Below are positions 1 through 12,250 of a stretch of DNA of 64,000 nucleotides, piece by piece. The notes below the pieces were generated by a model, which was not told where the DNA came from, did no database searches, and saw only the letters and a list, made by a program, of their open reading frames with translations. The DNA is from Platerodrilus igneus (taxonomy: Eukaryota; Arthropoda; Insecta; Coleoptera; Lycidae), in NCBI GenBank assembly GCA_036346225.1, contig JARFIW010000942.1, positions 2,067,001-2,131,000 of the forward strand, given 5' to 3'. Positions within the stretch are counted from its first letter, which is position 1; the number at the start of each line of letters is the position of its first letter. Position numbers and translations under genes: made by a program.

Positions 1-1470
1 GGAAAGGATTCCAGCATTTCCTTGATTTCCATCAGCCTAGCTTTGTGATTGCTCATATAGTAAGACATCATATAGCTTCTTGTAAAATTTGTCTTTTGAA
101 GTTTCATAAAAATTATTTTATATTTGTTATATAATTGTGTAGCCTGTAAGCAAAACAACTCTCATATTTAGCAGTTTTATGCTGCATGATACTGAGGTCA
201 TTGTTATTTCTTAGATTTAGTAAGTGCATACTAGCTCTTGGTTTCATTATCTCATACAGATAAAGTGGCGACGGGAGGTGATAATAGCATATATGAATGT
301 AGCTAAAAATAAGGTTGCTCGTCGGTCGAATTTAAGCTTGCAGTACAAGTTATAGAATGGTGTGATATGCTGTCTATAAGGTACGCTATATGCAAATCTG
401 AAGCATGAATTATGTAAGACTTGTATTCTACGTTTCATTCGGTGCTTTAGATAGCTGTAGTATACTACATTGCAGTAGTCCAGATGGCATAGAATTAGAC
501 TATTACATATTCTCCACTTTACTTGGGGCTTAGAAATTGTTTATATCTGTATAGGGTGCGCAACTTATAGTAACAAAGTCCGATTTTTTATTTACATGAC
601 TTTCAAAGTTTAATTGCTTGTCCAATCCTACTCCAAGATATTTAACGGCACTTCCAATGTTAATTGTTGCACCATTCATAGTAAGACTATTTATCTGAGT
701 TTCTTCTACCCTTGCATAATTTTCTTGAGAACAGATACACAGTGCTTGGTTTTGGAGATGTTGAGAAGTAGTCCATGACGTTGGACCCATCTACTAACAG
801 CAGTCAGGTTTTTATTTAGTAGATTGATTGCAGAATTTACAGTTAGAGTATTAACGATGTTATAATAATACATCATCTGCATACATGTGGTATCTACAAG
901 TCGGCGTTAAGACCCTGCGGTAAATCTGCTGTGTAAATCACAAATAACAAAGGTCCAAGGTTTTCCTTGAGGAACACCTTGAGTTACATGTAGCGATTGT
1001 GAGGTTTTATTATTTAGTATGACATTCTGATATCTGCCATTTAAATAGCTAGTGAACCATTCAAGAGTAGTTTTATCAAATCCAAAGTAGTGCAGTTTCG
1101 CAATTAGTAGGTCATGCCGATAATGTCAAATGCCTTACTGAAGTCTAAGAATGGAGATATGTAACCTCTGATTTGTCTGCTGAATGTGATAGATCATTTA
1201 GTACCTTGGTCAATGCAGTAGCTGTGCTGTGCCCGCTTCTAAATCCAGACTGGAGTTCAGGTAGAATGCCACATCTATTAATATGTTCCAACGTTTGTGT
1301 ATATACTATATGCTCAATGACTTTTGACATCACTGGCAGTATACTAATAGGCCGTAAATCGGCAGGTGAGCAGGATAATGGTTTTTTCCCGATAGGTACA
1401 ACGACAGATCATAGGATTTTCCATAGAGGAAAAATCGATAATTGTAAAGTAGTATCGTTTGGTTTGTCGG
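1..1470 (-). pseudogene. Non-LTR retrotransposon reverse transcriptase relic
   Basis: Read on the minus strand, the stretch holds reverse transcriptase segments in the right order but in several frames. From about 1460 down to 1145 there is a fingers region with VPIGKK and RPISILPVMSKVIE, then LQSGFRSGHSTATAL. A DFSKAFD motif lies near 1140-1115. The LGPLLF region follows near 960, then KYLGVGLDKQLNFESH near 660-600, and a C-terminal LQ-rich thumb segment at 438-247. This order is that of Jockey/CR1-type LINE ORF2 proteins. Frames change at least four times and stops are frequent, so the copy is dead. The 3' end of the element lies beyond the left edge. No endonuclease part was recognised. 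The clade assignment is from motif style only. Confidence 0.75.
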
Positions 1471-1479
1471 CAGAAAGGG

Positions 1480-2050
1480 AAACAATAAGAAATGAGAAAC
1501 AGACAAGTGTAGGGACTGAAGAAGAAGTAATATTTAAGAGTCAGGATAATAGGGAGGATAAGTTTATTGTATGTGAGATAATAGAGATGTTAAGTATAGA
1601 TATAGAAGGGGGAGAGATAGGGATGAAGAGTATTAGGATAGTTAGAAGAAAGACTTGGAGGGTCAAGAAGAGAGTTAGATTTAAATAGGATAGGGATAGA
1701 ATAGGTGTAGATAGAAGAGTAGAAGTAGGTGTTGATAGAAAATAAAACTAGGTATAGGATAAGTATGGGAGATAATTAGGAATAGGTTTAGGATGAGAAT
1801 AAAGAGTAAATATAGGAAGAAAATAAGATCGGTTAAGTATAGATATTTCTTATAAGATTAGTGGCGAGTTAGGAATAGAGTAAGAGTAGGATAGGTATAT
1901 AGGATTAGGTAGGGGGAAGTAAAGTATAGTGAAGATTAGTTAAAAGTTAGGAATAGGATAGGGATATAGGATAGGTGTAAATATTTTTTTGGATTGGAGA
2001 CAAAGTAGGTAAGTTAGATAGATAAGGGTAGAGAGAGATAGGCAGTTTTT
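1480..2050. repeat. Purine-rich low-complexity tract built on ATAGG/GGATA words
   Basis: The + strand is strongly A/G/T biased with almost no C. Short words such as ATAGG, GGATA, TAGATAG and AGGAT recur irregularly. The tract starts just beyond the reverse transcriptase relic and fades at a T-run near 2050. It looks like a decayed short-unit satellite. An open frame of 171 codons across its left part is a by-product of low complexity and of the antisense reverse transcriptase. Confidence 0.6.
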
Positions 2051-4244
2051 TTTTTGTAATTTTTTTTGTCTAAATGTTTTATATTTGAATTCAAATAAGT
2101 GTGATTATTTGTATTCAAATAGAGGGAAAATACTCATATTTAGACCAGGGTAGAAAATTAAATAATCACATCAAATAATTTTAATCACCGTGTATAAGGA
2201 ATTGTATTAAATAATACGCGTTATTAAAACCATGAAGCATAAATAAACTCGGTTGTTTCAGTAAAAATAAGAAATTTAAATTATTTATAAGACGAAGCAG
2301 TAGTGAAAAGCTCTGCGTGTAATGTAATTATTCCTAAACAAAGAGAAATTACGTGCAAAGTTTATATTAATTAACCCTATTTTAAGTAACCGGTAGTAAA
2401 ACAAAGTGTACGATAATAATTAATATTTAAGTTGTATTCGCTAAAAATGAAAAGGATAGAAATCAATTTTAATTGGAGTTAATTAAACCGTTAGTAACAT
2501 ATAATACCTATAAAACTTGTAAAACCCAAGATTAAAATACCACGGAATAAAGCTCTGAGAATTAATATTATTTTGAACACCTGCGTAGTTTAAATATCAC
2601 ATTCGGCGTAAAGTTTGCAGATAATTAATGTTTCAAAGAATCTTGGGGAAAACGTCGCATAATAGTTACGAGAATTGCTAAAGCTGGGTTATTTCACACT
2701 CCATGTGGACTAAAATAATCGATAATAAAGAATATCAATTTGCACCAATACGAACAGGTTAGAGAAGGAAAGAGAAAATGCGTCAAGCAAAGACACATAT
2801 TGTAAAAGGCGGGATTTAAACAACGTCACGAGGGTCACGATTGGTTAAAAATAGGATGCAAATATCAGAGGTAGAACAACAATTTCTGTACAAAATTAAT
2901 TAGTTTTTCTCGGACATGCTTGATTGCCGTGTGGAAATTTTCTGAGATTTAAATGGGGCGAGTGAAAATTCGTAAAAATCGATGCGCGAGCGACAGACTG
3001 GGAACATGGCATGAGAAATTCTTTAGAATTACCCGTTTTGGGGAACAGACCGATAGACAGGCTTTTGCTATATATACCGAGATGAAGATAAACAAGCTCT
3101 CTTAGACTTTTGACGATTCGATGCGTTACAAGCTCGTACATACGCGACTTGATTGAAGATGTTAGACCGTGCAGTTTAGTTTGATTAAATAATTTAAAGT
3201 TTGCTAGTATATTTTAGTGATTCAAAATAGTTTGTTATTTACGTGCTAACATGAATGTACTTCAGTGCACTTAGATACAAGGTAATAAAATTTAGTTTCA
3301 CTGTACCAATTAGCAAAATTTACAACGACGAATGTATACACAAAAGTAGGCAGTTTTGGCGTATATTGGTGACAGAAGCATGAATTTCTTTGCTATTTTT
3401 CGGGGTGTTAATAATTAAATGGTTCAAATACGTGTCTGGATCCATGAAACAAGGGTCAGATAAACACAGATGAGTTCCGGAAAGGCCCAGAAACGACTTT
3501 GAATGGATGGTGATGGAGAAAATTTTAAAAGCGTAGAGAATCAGAAGCCGTAAATATAATCCTGTTGAATGGTGTGATTAACTAAAGAAACGATACTGAA
3601 GCTACGAGGACAGTAACCTTCAGGTAAATTATACTATTTTGTTTGACATTTTGTGTGTATTGAATGACTTTATAATTGATTTACTTTAAATGGACATTAG
3701 TGAAATTGTTCTAACCATAAAAGTTTAATTTTAAGATGAAATTTGCTTGTTTAAGTTAAAAGGGGTATTTTGTTTTGATGTTCGGGAATATGATGAAAAT
3801 TTGGGTATGTCTTTGAGCTCAATTAGACGAACCTGGTTAATTAACGTAAAGGGGTGGTAGATGCTCCTTTATACTCAGACTCGGTCTGCTTATATTGTTA
3901 TATTAATTAGTAGGCATCCAACAAGGACTTTAATTTTGGATGCACAGTAAAATGATAATAAAATTAATCTTGAAATTCTTTTTAAAACTGAAATTTATGC
4001 TGAGTTTTAATTTTGAAATTTTAATGTATTCTGAATATTGATGTAAATAGAGTTAACGTTGATGTTTTTGGTAGGAATGTGTTGTTTTTTATGAATGAGG
4101 AGGTTTATAACATTAGGTGAGCAGCCGAGGCAAAAGCGTAGTTCCCGGATTTTAAAGGTATCACAGCATTCTTGACGCCCAAACTGTGGGGCTCGAATGT
4201 TTTTTTGAAAGGGCCAGTATCTGCAGATATGAGAAGATTCACAG

Positions 4245-4246
<2 letters not shown>
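2051..4246. other. No gene recognised
   Basis: AT-rich DNA without a convincing coding region on either strand. A TATATATA at 3068 resembles a TATA box, but no initiator consensus lies at the expected distance and the first ATG after it opens only a few codons. The 81-codon frame at 3141-2896 (minus) resembles no family I know. Confidence 0.4.

Positions 4247-4285
<39 letters not shown>
4247..4285. repeat. (AT)n microsatellite
   Basis: About 19 uninterrupted AT units. A transposon-like end follows directly, so the final TA could be the target site of that element. Confidence 0.95.
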
Positions 4286-4286
<1 letters not shown>

Positions 4287-5392
4287 CCTGTTTCAAATTA
4301 ACTCGGAACCATTGCTAACTTTGTTATTATTGGACCTACGAGGTTGGTTAAATGAGCAAAGAAGCTTAGTTTTAACAGCTGATTATCGTGGAAAGCGCAA
4401 AAAAATAATTGAACATCGCTGTTTCAAGATATTGATAAAAACACTTACTTTTTAAATGGAATACCCTGTATATTTTTAATTTAAATGAAAGAGAAATAAA
4501 TTCTTAACAAAAAATCTTATACACTCGTATATCAAAATCCTTAAGATAAAGTAAATATTAACAAATTTGTAATTTAATCAAGGTAGGCGCAGATATTTGA
4601 ATAGAATTCATTTGTTTAACAAGTTTGTCATTTCGCGTGTTTAATTGTAGCAGCTAACTTTAAGAAGTGTTAATAACATTGTTAGAATGCCATTTACTCA
4701 TGAAGAAAAGTGTGATATGTGGGAAACTTTTATAATAAATAGAAAAAATTACCAGAGCATCAAATTGCTATCGCGAAAACTTTCCTAGTTTAAACTCTCC
4801 AGACCGAAGATATTTTCTAATTCTGTACAGAAAATTTAAAGACAATGAAAATTTGTTTTTGAAGAAAAGAACGAGAAAGAGATTTATAATTAGTAAAAAC
4901 ATTGAAACAAATGTATTAACTTAATTTGAAGCATTTCTAAATGATTCTATTAGAGATTTGGTAAAAAATAGTAACTTTTCTTTAACAGTCATTTATAGAA
5001 TATTAAGAAAACATAAATTTATTTCTTATAAATATCGACAAAAAAATAAGTTGTTGGTTAGTTGCTTTGCGTACAGAAAATCCTGGGCTCGTAAAAAATA
5101 TTATTTAGAGCGACCAATCAAATTTTTCGAATTCTGGAATGATTGACCGTAAAAACATGCATTACTGGTCACGCGAAAATCCACTGTTAACTTTCCCATC
5201 CCATCCAGAAACAAAGTTTAGTTTAAATGTATGGTGTGGTTTGATTGGTAGTAAAATAGTGGGCCTTTTGTTTAATTACGGATCGCTTACTGGAGCTAGA
5301 TATATGAACGTTATGGAAGAAGTTTTTGAAGAGTACCTGGATGATATTAATCTAGAAGATCGCCAAACCATTTACTTCCAGCAAGATAGAGC
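4284..5392 (+). pseudogene. Truncated IS630/Tc1-type (DDE_3) transposon
   Basis: The left end reads TACAGCCTGTTTCAAATTA, close to the end sequence common in this insect transposon group. The transposase starts at 4687 with MPFTHEEKCDMWETF, the usual N-terminus of insect proteins carrying a DUF4817-type helix-turn-helix before a DDE_3 catalytic domain. A stop follows after about 33 codons and the frame then changes. The catalytic part resumes at about 4958-5146 and 5139-5390 with SLNVWCGLIG, GARYMNVMEEVFEEYL and the second-Asp block TIYFQQD. The protein ends there: the usual continuation after the Asp block and the third catalytic residue are absent because gypsy gag sequence on the opposite strand begins. 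A C-terminal piece of the same family lies at 47975-47815. Confidence 0.75.
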
Positions 5393-6370
5393 CGTTCTCT
5401 GTCTCCACAATTTCGTCTAATCTGTCCAAAAACCCCATCGGTTGTTCAGTCCGTCGTCCTTCAAATTTTGGTAGCGCGTCTCGGTTTAATTTAATCTGCT
5501 GTCCGTAGTCTAGTCCTCCGCGTCTCCTTTCTAGGTCGTCTAACTTGTCATGTATTTGTCTAACTTCGTTGCCGACCCTGTTTTCTAATATCGTCGCGTT
5601 GTCTATAAGTTTTGCGTCCAGTTGTGTCCTAGCGTTAACATTTTCATGTTGTAGTGTTTCTAGCGTCTGTCCTAAATTCCTGTAATTTGTCGTATGCTTT
5701 TTGTCACTTGTTTGTATCTCAGTGTTTAAAGTCGTAAATCCGCTGATCATAGTCTCCTCGACTGCGTCCACGCTTGTCTTTATTTCTGTTCGTATGTTCG
5801 TCCTTGTTGCGTTCAACTCTCCCTGAAATTGTACCCGTGTGTTTTCAATCTTGTCGTCTACTCGGTCTACCTTTTCTTGTAATTCAGTCTTTAGTTCGTC
5901 TTTACCTTTTGCATCGACGTGAGTAAATAGTCCTGGGTGTAGTCTAATTGTGTGCCGTTCTAAACTCATTTCTCAGATCCGTGTGTAATGTCTTAAACTC
6001 TGTCCGCGACTCTTCAATTTTGTTAGTTAACTCCGTTTGTACTGTCTTTAGTTCCATCCGCGACTCGGCAATTTGGTTCGTTAAAACCGTATGTGAAGTT
6101 GCAATTTTTTTTAGTTCCGTATGTGTAGTCTTTCAAACTCATCAGGAATTGCATAATCTCCTGGTTTCCGACTGTTTCTGCTACCTTGACCTCCTGTACC
6201 GTCGCCTGGTCCGTTTCTATGTTTATAACCTCCGGATCTACCTGCCTCACCTCCGTTTCCTGGACATCTCCCCCTGCGTCTAGCTCCTCGTCTTGTGTCA
6301 TTAATTCCGCGCCAATTCCGTACATTCTTCCTGACCTCGTTATCCGTTTTGTGTCCGCGTCCGTCATCTC
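5390..6370 (-). pseudogene. Gypsy-like retrotransposon gag, truncated
   Basis: Reading leftwards from the ATG at 6367, the protein begins MTDADTKRITRSG and an acidic stretch, then a long heptad-rich coiled coil with repeated TELTNKIEESR and ELKTELQEKVD type segments. It ends in a conserved gag block, PKFEGRRTEQPMGFLDRLDE, at about 5470-5400. The frame changes near 6110 and near 5970, so it is not translatable as one protein. Its position just downstream of a primer-binding site supports gag. The sequence breaks off at about 5392 against the transposase relic, so capsid, protease and pol are missing. This gag architecture is familiar from insect Ty3/gypsy elements. Confidence 0.75.
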
Positions 6371-6476
6371 TGCTGCCTTTTTCGCACTCTATTTTCCTGA
6401 AAAACAATTTTTTTAACTACGGGCCCCACCTAACCTCGGTGTCCCGTATCCTACTACTATTTCTGTCTAGCTAGCT

Positions 6477-6496
6477 AGCCCCACGTTGGGCGCCAC
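6477..6496 (-). promoter_or_regulatory. Gypsy primer-binding site
   Basis: The minus strand reads TGGCGCCCAACGTGGGGC. It lies about 110 bases upstream of the gag ATG. This is the tRNA primer-binding site expected directly inside a 5' LTR. Very similar sites occur near 44051-44068 and, mutated, at 59285. Confidence 0.75.
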
Positions 6497-8830
6497 CTTC
6501 TTATGCTCCACACCCTCGCCTTTTTATTTATTAATTATTTAATTTTATTTTTATGTATGAAAATATTTACTTTTTATTCGTGCTTTAGCTACGTTTGGTT
6601 GGTTTATAAAACAAAACTGTGTCAATATGCCTCGACTATTTGAAAACTCGTTCTTCCCAGGGTATCCACCTATTTACCGTGGGTTCAGTGGTAAGTAGAT
6701 GTGCAATGCACCAACCAAACAGCACTACCTTCTGTTTTTGTACCTTAGATATTTTACACTTGTATATGCCAAATTTTTATATAAGATCCACATAGCCTTG
6801 TGCCAAATTACAAAATTTATGACTTTGACGTTATAACACAGTACTCACCTATTTTACACCTCGTCGTCGGCCTTTTTGAAAAACTGGCTCAACAATCTCA
6901 ATCGCCGTATGCGTCTTTACAATGCTGGCACTATCACTATGAAAAATCTGCTATCCAGTTTCCAGGTTTCTTTTAATGAATTTTGATGTCCCCAAATCTA
7001 AAATAAATATACCCAAATTTAGAATTTTGACTACCTTTTTATATAACTTCCCCTGCGCTAATTTTCCTGATGTTTATTCTTTGCTCGTATTAATCCTCCT
7101 GCTACTCCACTGCTTTCCTGTTCCAAATTCCGCTCGTTCCAAATTCAATGCTTTCCTCCTAAGTCCACTCTTTCCAATTCACTGCTATCCTCTAGTTACC
7201 ATTCAATACCATTAATCCTCCTAATACCATATCCAAATCTATTCCATTAATATTGCCTTCAGTTACTTAAATACCATTCAATGCCTTTCTGCCTTTCTCA
7301 ATCTCGTTCCAATATCCCACTATTTACTACGCCTTTTCCACTGTTACTTTAATCCACTCTTACCCGTTTCACTTCGTCGTTGCTATTAATTATTCTTACT
7401 CTTGCTTATACGTACTCTTCTTTATATATTAATCAAACTCTTAAACTTTCAAATTCATTTATTAATTCTTAAAATGTTCAAAATTTAGCGCAGTTTACAA
7501 AATTACGTCTTACTACCAAAAAATTTATAAATCGACTTCTTGTTTACTTTTCCTTGGTGATTATTACAATTCAAATATGCCTACTCTTTAATACATTGTA
7601 TACAAATTCCATCCAATAACATCGTCCCAACAAGTTCGTGTCACTAATACCTTATACTCTGTCTTTTGCACTTTCCCTTTTCATATATAAATGTTCAATC
7701 ATTGGTCCTTGATATCGCACAACCCTTCAATCATATTTGACAATACTTTTACTTATAATTTTGATATTACATGTTTGTCCAAAGGTTGATTCTATTAAAA
7801 TAAATGCCGAAATGTTACACATATAAACCTGGATCTGCGTGGTGAATAGTGTAATTTCTACAGACGCTTCCGGTTTCTCGATTTGCAAATGTACGTTCTA
7901 TGGCTTATTCAACATACAACTCAGTGTAAATCCTTGAATACTGTGCTTTATCACGTCATCAAGTCATTGTTTTTACGTCTTGGCACTTCATTTTGACTAA
8001 TATTTCAAATACTTTAACGTTTGTAAAGTACGGCAAACATAAATTTCTCAGTTACGGGATCTGATATTTGGCTTACTTTATTTGGCATACACTACCTTCA
8101 ACAAAATAACCTTTAGAACCTTTTAGCCCCTACTAACATTTCAATATATATAACTACACTCCTACTGCTTCTCCACTGCTGCTATCTGTTGTTTCCAAAT
8201 AAATTATCTCAGGGTTCTATATTCAACAATTTACATTCGATGTTGCCCTGTGTGGGTTCGTTGCAGAGCGAAATCTACTAGTTGTCCCCAACAAGGATGC
8301 TTACACGCCCTCTCGATTGTACAATCCTTCACTACACCTGAATCTGCGTGGTCGGTATATTACGTGCAGGTTGTGACGTTACCGCAATACTCAAAACTAA
8401 AATGGTTGAAGATTCGCTTACCCTATTTATTTGTTCAATGATGCAATTTATCAAAACAAGAATAAGCTTTTACTTTAAATGGAATTTGGTACCTGATATT
8501 CGTTCCAACTGATGGTGACTTCCTCGCCATGATGTTAAATGCTCATGGAATGCCAATTGATGTGAGTAATCTATGGAATAAATATTCTGCTTTAGTCTCA
8601 TGAAATGTTTTAGAATTGAATTACTACTATAACGAAATGTATATAAATAAATGGTGGATACTCCTTTTTATACGTTCCTGTCCCTAGAATACGTTTCACG
8701 GTGTTGTGAAAGCTTTCTTCGCTTGGGGTTGGCTGCACGTCCTACTGCCAGCTTGTTTTTATGTATGGGTTCTCCTTCGGGGTTACTAGTGTTGCGTCGA
8801 AATACCTGGATGCTCCTATAATGACTATGG
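6497..8830 (-). other. Probable LTR or flank of the gypsy element, boundary unresolved
   Basis: By position this is where the 5' LTR should lie. No TG...CA end and no second copy could be found to fix its limits. Between about 7080 and 7400 the + strand is pyrimidine-rich, with recurring CCATT, TCCTCC and CTTTCC words, again a low-complexity tract. No protein-coding region is convincing. Confidence 0.3.
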
Positions 8831-9628
8831 CTCCGCTTTGTCGTTATCTTTTTAAATTAATTTTGAGGTACTGCGTTTCTCCTTTTTAAATGAACTATAT
8901 TATGCTCTTTGGCCTTTTAAATACTTGTAGCTTAATTATTTTTATACTTTTAGGAGACCTTTTAAATTAAAACTACAGAGCTTGATAGAGCGATCTCTTT
9001 TAGGTACTTAAATCCATTTTTTTAAAGCACTCTTACATATCAAATTACATGTTTTGTTCATTCTCTAAACACACTACTTCAAAACTACCTTAATTCGACA
9101 TTTTACTCTCGATTATAATTGCAATCATTATTAAAAAAAACCAAAGTTGTTTGCGTTAGTAAATCCTGGCATTGATAACGTTATTGATATCTGGCATCAT
9201 GACAAACTTAATTTAAGCTTCATTTCCTATCTAATAATTTTACATTTTTACCTCCTACAGTTCCTACTTCTATAAATATTACAACTGACTAATATATACA
9301 GACATTTTACAGATGTTTTTGACCTTAAATTTTAATTTAACTATTTAATTTGGTATTGCACGAGCATCTCAACTTTATTAATTCAACTACTGGCCTCATC
9401 AATATTCTGCTCGGATTCTTACCATCGTTCGACAGTGTACCTTTACTTATTCTAGAGCTTAATACACCTTGTAATTGCATCATTGAATACATTTTTTTTA
9501 GCTTTAAGTATGCATGTAGTTAATATGAATCAATGTTCCTTATAAGACTTGTTTTTATTTTTGTGTGTGGACATGGGCCTCCTGATGATAACTCGCCTGT
9601 TTTTAAAACTTTCGGTCACTAGATGCGT

Positions 9629-9631
<3 letters not shown>
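8831..9631. other. No gene recognised
   Basis: AT-rich sequence without supported coding potential, RNA gene or clear repeat ends. Confidence 0.4.

Positions 9632-9671
<40 letters not shown>
9632..9671. repeat. (TA)n microsatellite
   Basis: About 20 TA units, the first of a series that alternates with a shared repeat unit to the right. Confidence 0.95.
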
Positions 9672-9673
<2 letters not shown>

Positions 9674-9682
9674 TAGTTAATT

Positions 9683-9791
9683 ACACAAGGTAAGTTGATA
9701 GATACTATCGTATTACAGTGAATAAGATGAAATAATAACTTAGACTTTTATGCAGAGCCCAAATGATAATTTCAAATTGAGCTAGTAATTG

Positions 9792-9824
<33 letters not shown>
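9683..9824 (+). repeat. Dispersed repeat unit A followed by (TA)n
   Basis: The unit begins ACACAAGGTAAGTTGATA, includes GATGAAATAATAACTTAGAC and ends AGCTAGTAATTGAAA before a (TA)n tract at 9795-9824. The same unit recurs at 11880 and, shortened, at 12171. Each copy touches at least one TA tract, so the microsatellite seems to belong to the unit. Confidence 0.8.
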
Positions 9825-9827
<3 letters not shown>

Positions 9828-10782
9828 CGTGATAAGGGGTCACAAGAGGTCATTGAAACCCAAATTCTACAAATAAATCCCACTAAACTATAAAAGAATC
9901 CTGAAACAACGGAAATTCTGTAAATTCATGGTTACGCCCTGAATAATACAATTGTGCCTTTATTCATCGATGTACGAGCAAAAATTGCGCGTGTATAAAT
10001 AATCTTCCTGTATGATAAAGGCATATTGTAAATAAATAGCAAGTAGCGTAAGTTGTATATGTAAAAATAATTGATTGTAAGATATCGTAAAACGCATTCA
10101 ATGCGAATGGAAATCGATCTTTTTAAGATCAATAGAAAGCCATTTATTTTCACTTATTAAATATCAATACTTTGTTTATAAAAATGCTTTTTGATTTATT
10201 GTAAATAGCATAGAATAGTACTTTATGCATTTGTCATAGAAAACTACAATCTTGTTAATACAAACTCCAATTCTAACCTTAATATGTGTTATTAGAAACA
10301 CGTTTTGATGTTAAAGGCAAATATTTTCTGTAAATTGCAACTCCTTTTGCATTAAAAACAATTAAAGATTAATTACCCTGTGGATTGCTGAAATTTGTTT
10401 TAAATAAAGAATTTTCTAGAATATAAAAGGATGAGTCATAGGTATTTAGAACTACGTAAATAAACTAATTAATAAATAATTTTATTTCTAGAAGCGGCCG
10501 GAACACGTAAAAACTTGCAAAATCCCTGGAATAACTGATAAAAATTATTTATGATTTTCACATTCATTGTTAGAGAGAAGTGATACTCCATAATAATAGT
10601 ATATGTGGGAGCAGGACGAATAGAGTGTGTCACGTATAACTGGAACCAGATTATTAGATAATAAAACCCAACAAATTTGAATGCTAATGAGGATTTCCAA
10701 GAAAATTACGTAAGATAGGCATTTATTGTTTAGAAGGGAATCACGCACATTCTTCAACCTTCTGGATATAGATAGTTCAGTG
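9825..10782. other. No gene recognised
   Basis: AT-rich DNA with short open frames on the minus strand (73 and 90 codons) that show no family features. Confidence 0.4.
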
Positions 10783-10920
10783 TATATAAGGAAGCGTTTA
10801 TTAAAAACGGTACTCATTCAAGTCAATCATTCGGTCATTCGATTCTTAAATTACATTGCGAAATATTATTTTGATTGAAGTGCAAGCTGTTGCGTCGCGA
10901 AGATGATAGAAGTATGCAGT
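10783..10920 (+). promoter_or_regulatory. Possible core promoter and first exon
   Basis: TATATAAG at 10783 is followed 31 bases later by TCATTC at 10814, which fits the arthropod initiator TCAKTY. The leader from there has no ATG until 10902, where ATG has A at -3. Five codons (MIEVC) later there is a possible splice donor, GTAAGC, at about 10918. A short coding first exon of this kind is common in insect cuticle and secreted-protein genes. No second exon could be linked, so this may equally be the promoter of a repeat. Confidence 0.25.
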
Positions 10921-11494
10921 AAGCTTACTGTAATTTAATAATTATTATGATACAATGAATATAGAAGTGATGTTTTTAAACGCAAATTAAATACAAAAAT
11001 GGAATTATTAATTACAAAGAATAAGAAAAATTCTGCAGTATAATGCTACTTCAAAGATTTTATTAAATAATCAAAAGGAAGGTTTAACCAAAAATGTGCT
11101 TTGCTCATTGCTGTTTGAAATCAGGAATTTTAATATGGAAAATCTTTTAAGCTGATTGGACATCAATTTAAAATAAGGAGCTATTTTAATTACGAGGAGC
11201 GTTTTTGTGGATTCTGCAAGTTTTGTTTTAGATTTTTGTTTAACTAATTTGTATTTAATGTAAGGCAGAATAATAAGTGTTAATCATATATTTTGTTGTA
11301 AATGCTTTTACCAGGAAAATTTGTGTTCAGAATTCGAAATACTCTGACCTTTTAATAGATTTTCTGTCAAGAATTTTTTTTGGCCAAACAAACCTTACAA
11401 GCGTGGTAATAAACATAACCAGATAAACCATCCGTAAAAGAAATTAAATTCTGTAAGTTTAAAATAAGGTAAGCATCAATTTTTTTTTGTAATA
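10921..11494. other. No gene recognised
   Basis: AT-rich sequence. A TTTGTGTTCAGAATT segment near 11318 recurs inverted near 12105 and is part of the foldback described next. Confidence 0.4.
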
Positions 11495-11497
11495 AAT

Positions 11498-11827
11498 ACT
11501 TCGAAATTATTGTATTTTTGAAAGAAGCGATGTTGTAAATGTTCTATATTCTTTTGTATGAGAGAAAAGATTTCATATTGTATAAATGCTTTGTGATATT
11601 GCTGTCTCTTATTTCATTTTGAAAACTCTGTCAATTCCGTTGAGCAAGCCTGGCAAAGTTAAAAAGGAAGGTAAATGAACAATTTTAAGTTTATAAATTG
11701 CTGTATCTGTATCGCAGCACTCTTTTAGTGCTGCTGCCAACACGAGACCATTTTCATATCACTCTTTCAGCGACACTCAACACGGACCATTTTCATATCA
11801 CTTTTTTAGTAACGCCTCAAAGCAAGG

Positions 11828-11860
<33 letters not shown>

Positions 11861-11963
11861 TAAATATTATAAGTAGTTTTTACACAAGGTAAGTTGATAA
11901 ATACTAACGATTGCAATTAATAAGATGAAATAATAACTTAGACTTTTATAAGTACAGCCCAAA

Positions 11964-12012
<49 letters not shown>

Positions 12013-12120
12013 ATATAATTTATACAATATGAAATCTTTTCTCTCATACAAAAGCATATAGAACATTTACAACATCGCTTCTTTCAAAATTACAATAATT
12101 TCAATTCTGAACACAAATGA
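11498..12120. repeat. Foldback: inverted copies around TA tracts
   Basis: The segment 11498-11585 (with GAAAGAAGCGATGTTGTAAA) returns as reverse complement at about 12024-12105 with few differences. Between the arms lie a short duplicated minisatellite (two copies of GACCATTTTCATATCACT, near 11747 and 11785), TA tracts at 11828-11853 and 11965-12017, and the repeat unit at 11880-11965. This could be a foldback transposon or a palindromic rearrangement. No terminal duplication was identified. Confidence 0.6.
11880..12017 (+). repeat. Dispersed repeat unit B followed by (TA)n
   Basis: Second copy of the unit described at 9683, here ending AAGTACAGCCCAAATGA directly before a TA tract of about 50 bases. 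Confidence 0.8.
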
Positions 12121-12131
12121 AAGGAAGATCA

Positions 12132-12134
<3 letters not shown>

Positions 12135-12173
<39 letters not shown>

Positions 12174-12250
12174 TTAATAAGATCAAATAATAACTTAGAC
12201 TTTTATGCAAAGCCTAAATGATCATTTTGAATCGAGCTAGTAAATGAAAG
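12135..12250 (+). repeat. (TA)n and shortened repeat unit C
   Basis: A TA tract at 12135-12170 is followed by CAGTTAATAAGATCAAATAA and the remaining unit, ending AGCTAGTAAATGAAAG. Unit order and orientation match copies A and B. Confidence 0.8.

Noticed and set aside
1173..1688. 171-codon + strand open frame
   Set aside because: Its left half is antisense to clear reverse transcriptase motifs and its right half lies in the purine-rich tract.
2896..3141. 81-codon minus frame next to a TATATATA
   Set aside because: No initiator, no family features, and the frame is antisense to the supposed TATA orientation.
5948..6416. Overlapping + strand frames of 111 and 76 codons
   Set aside because: Antisense shadows of the gypsy gag coiled coil and acidic N-terminus.
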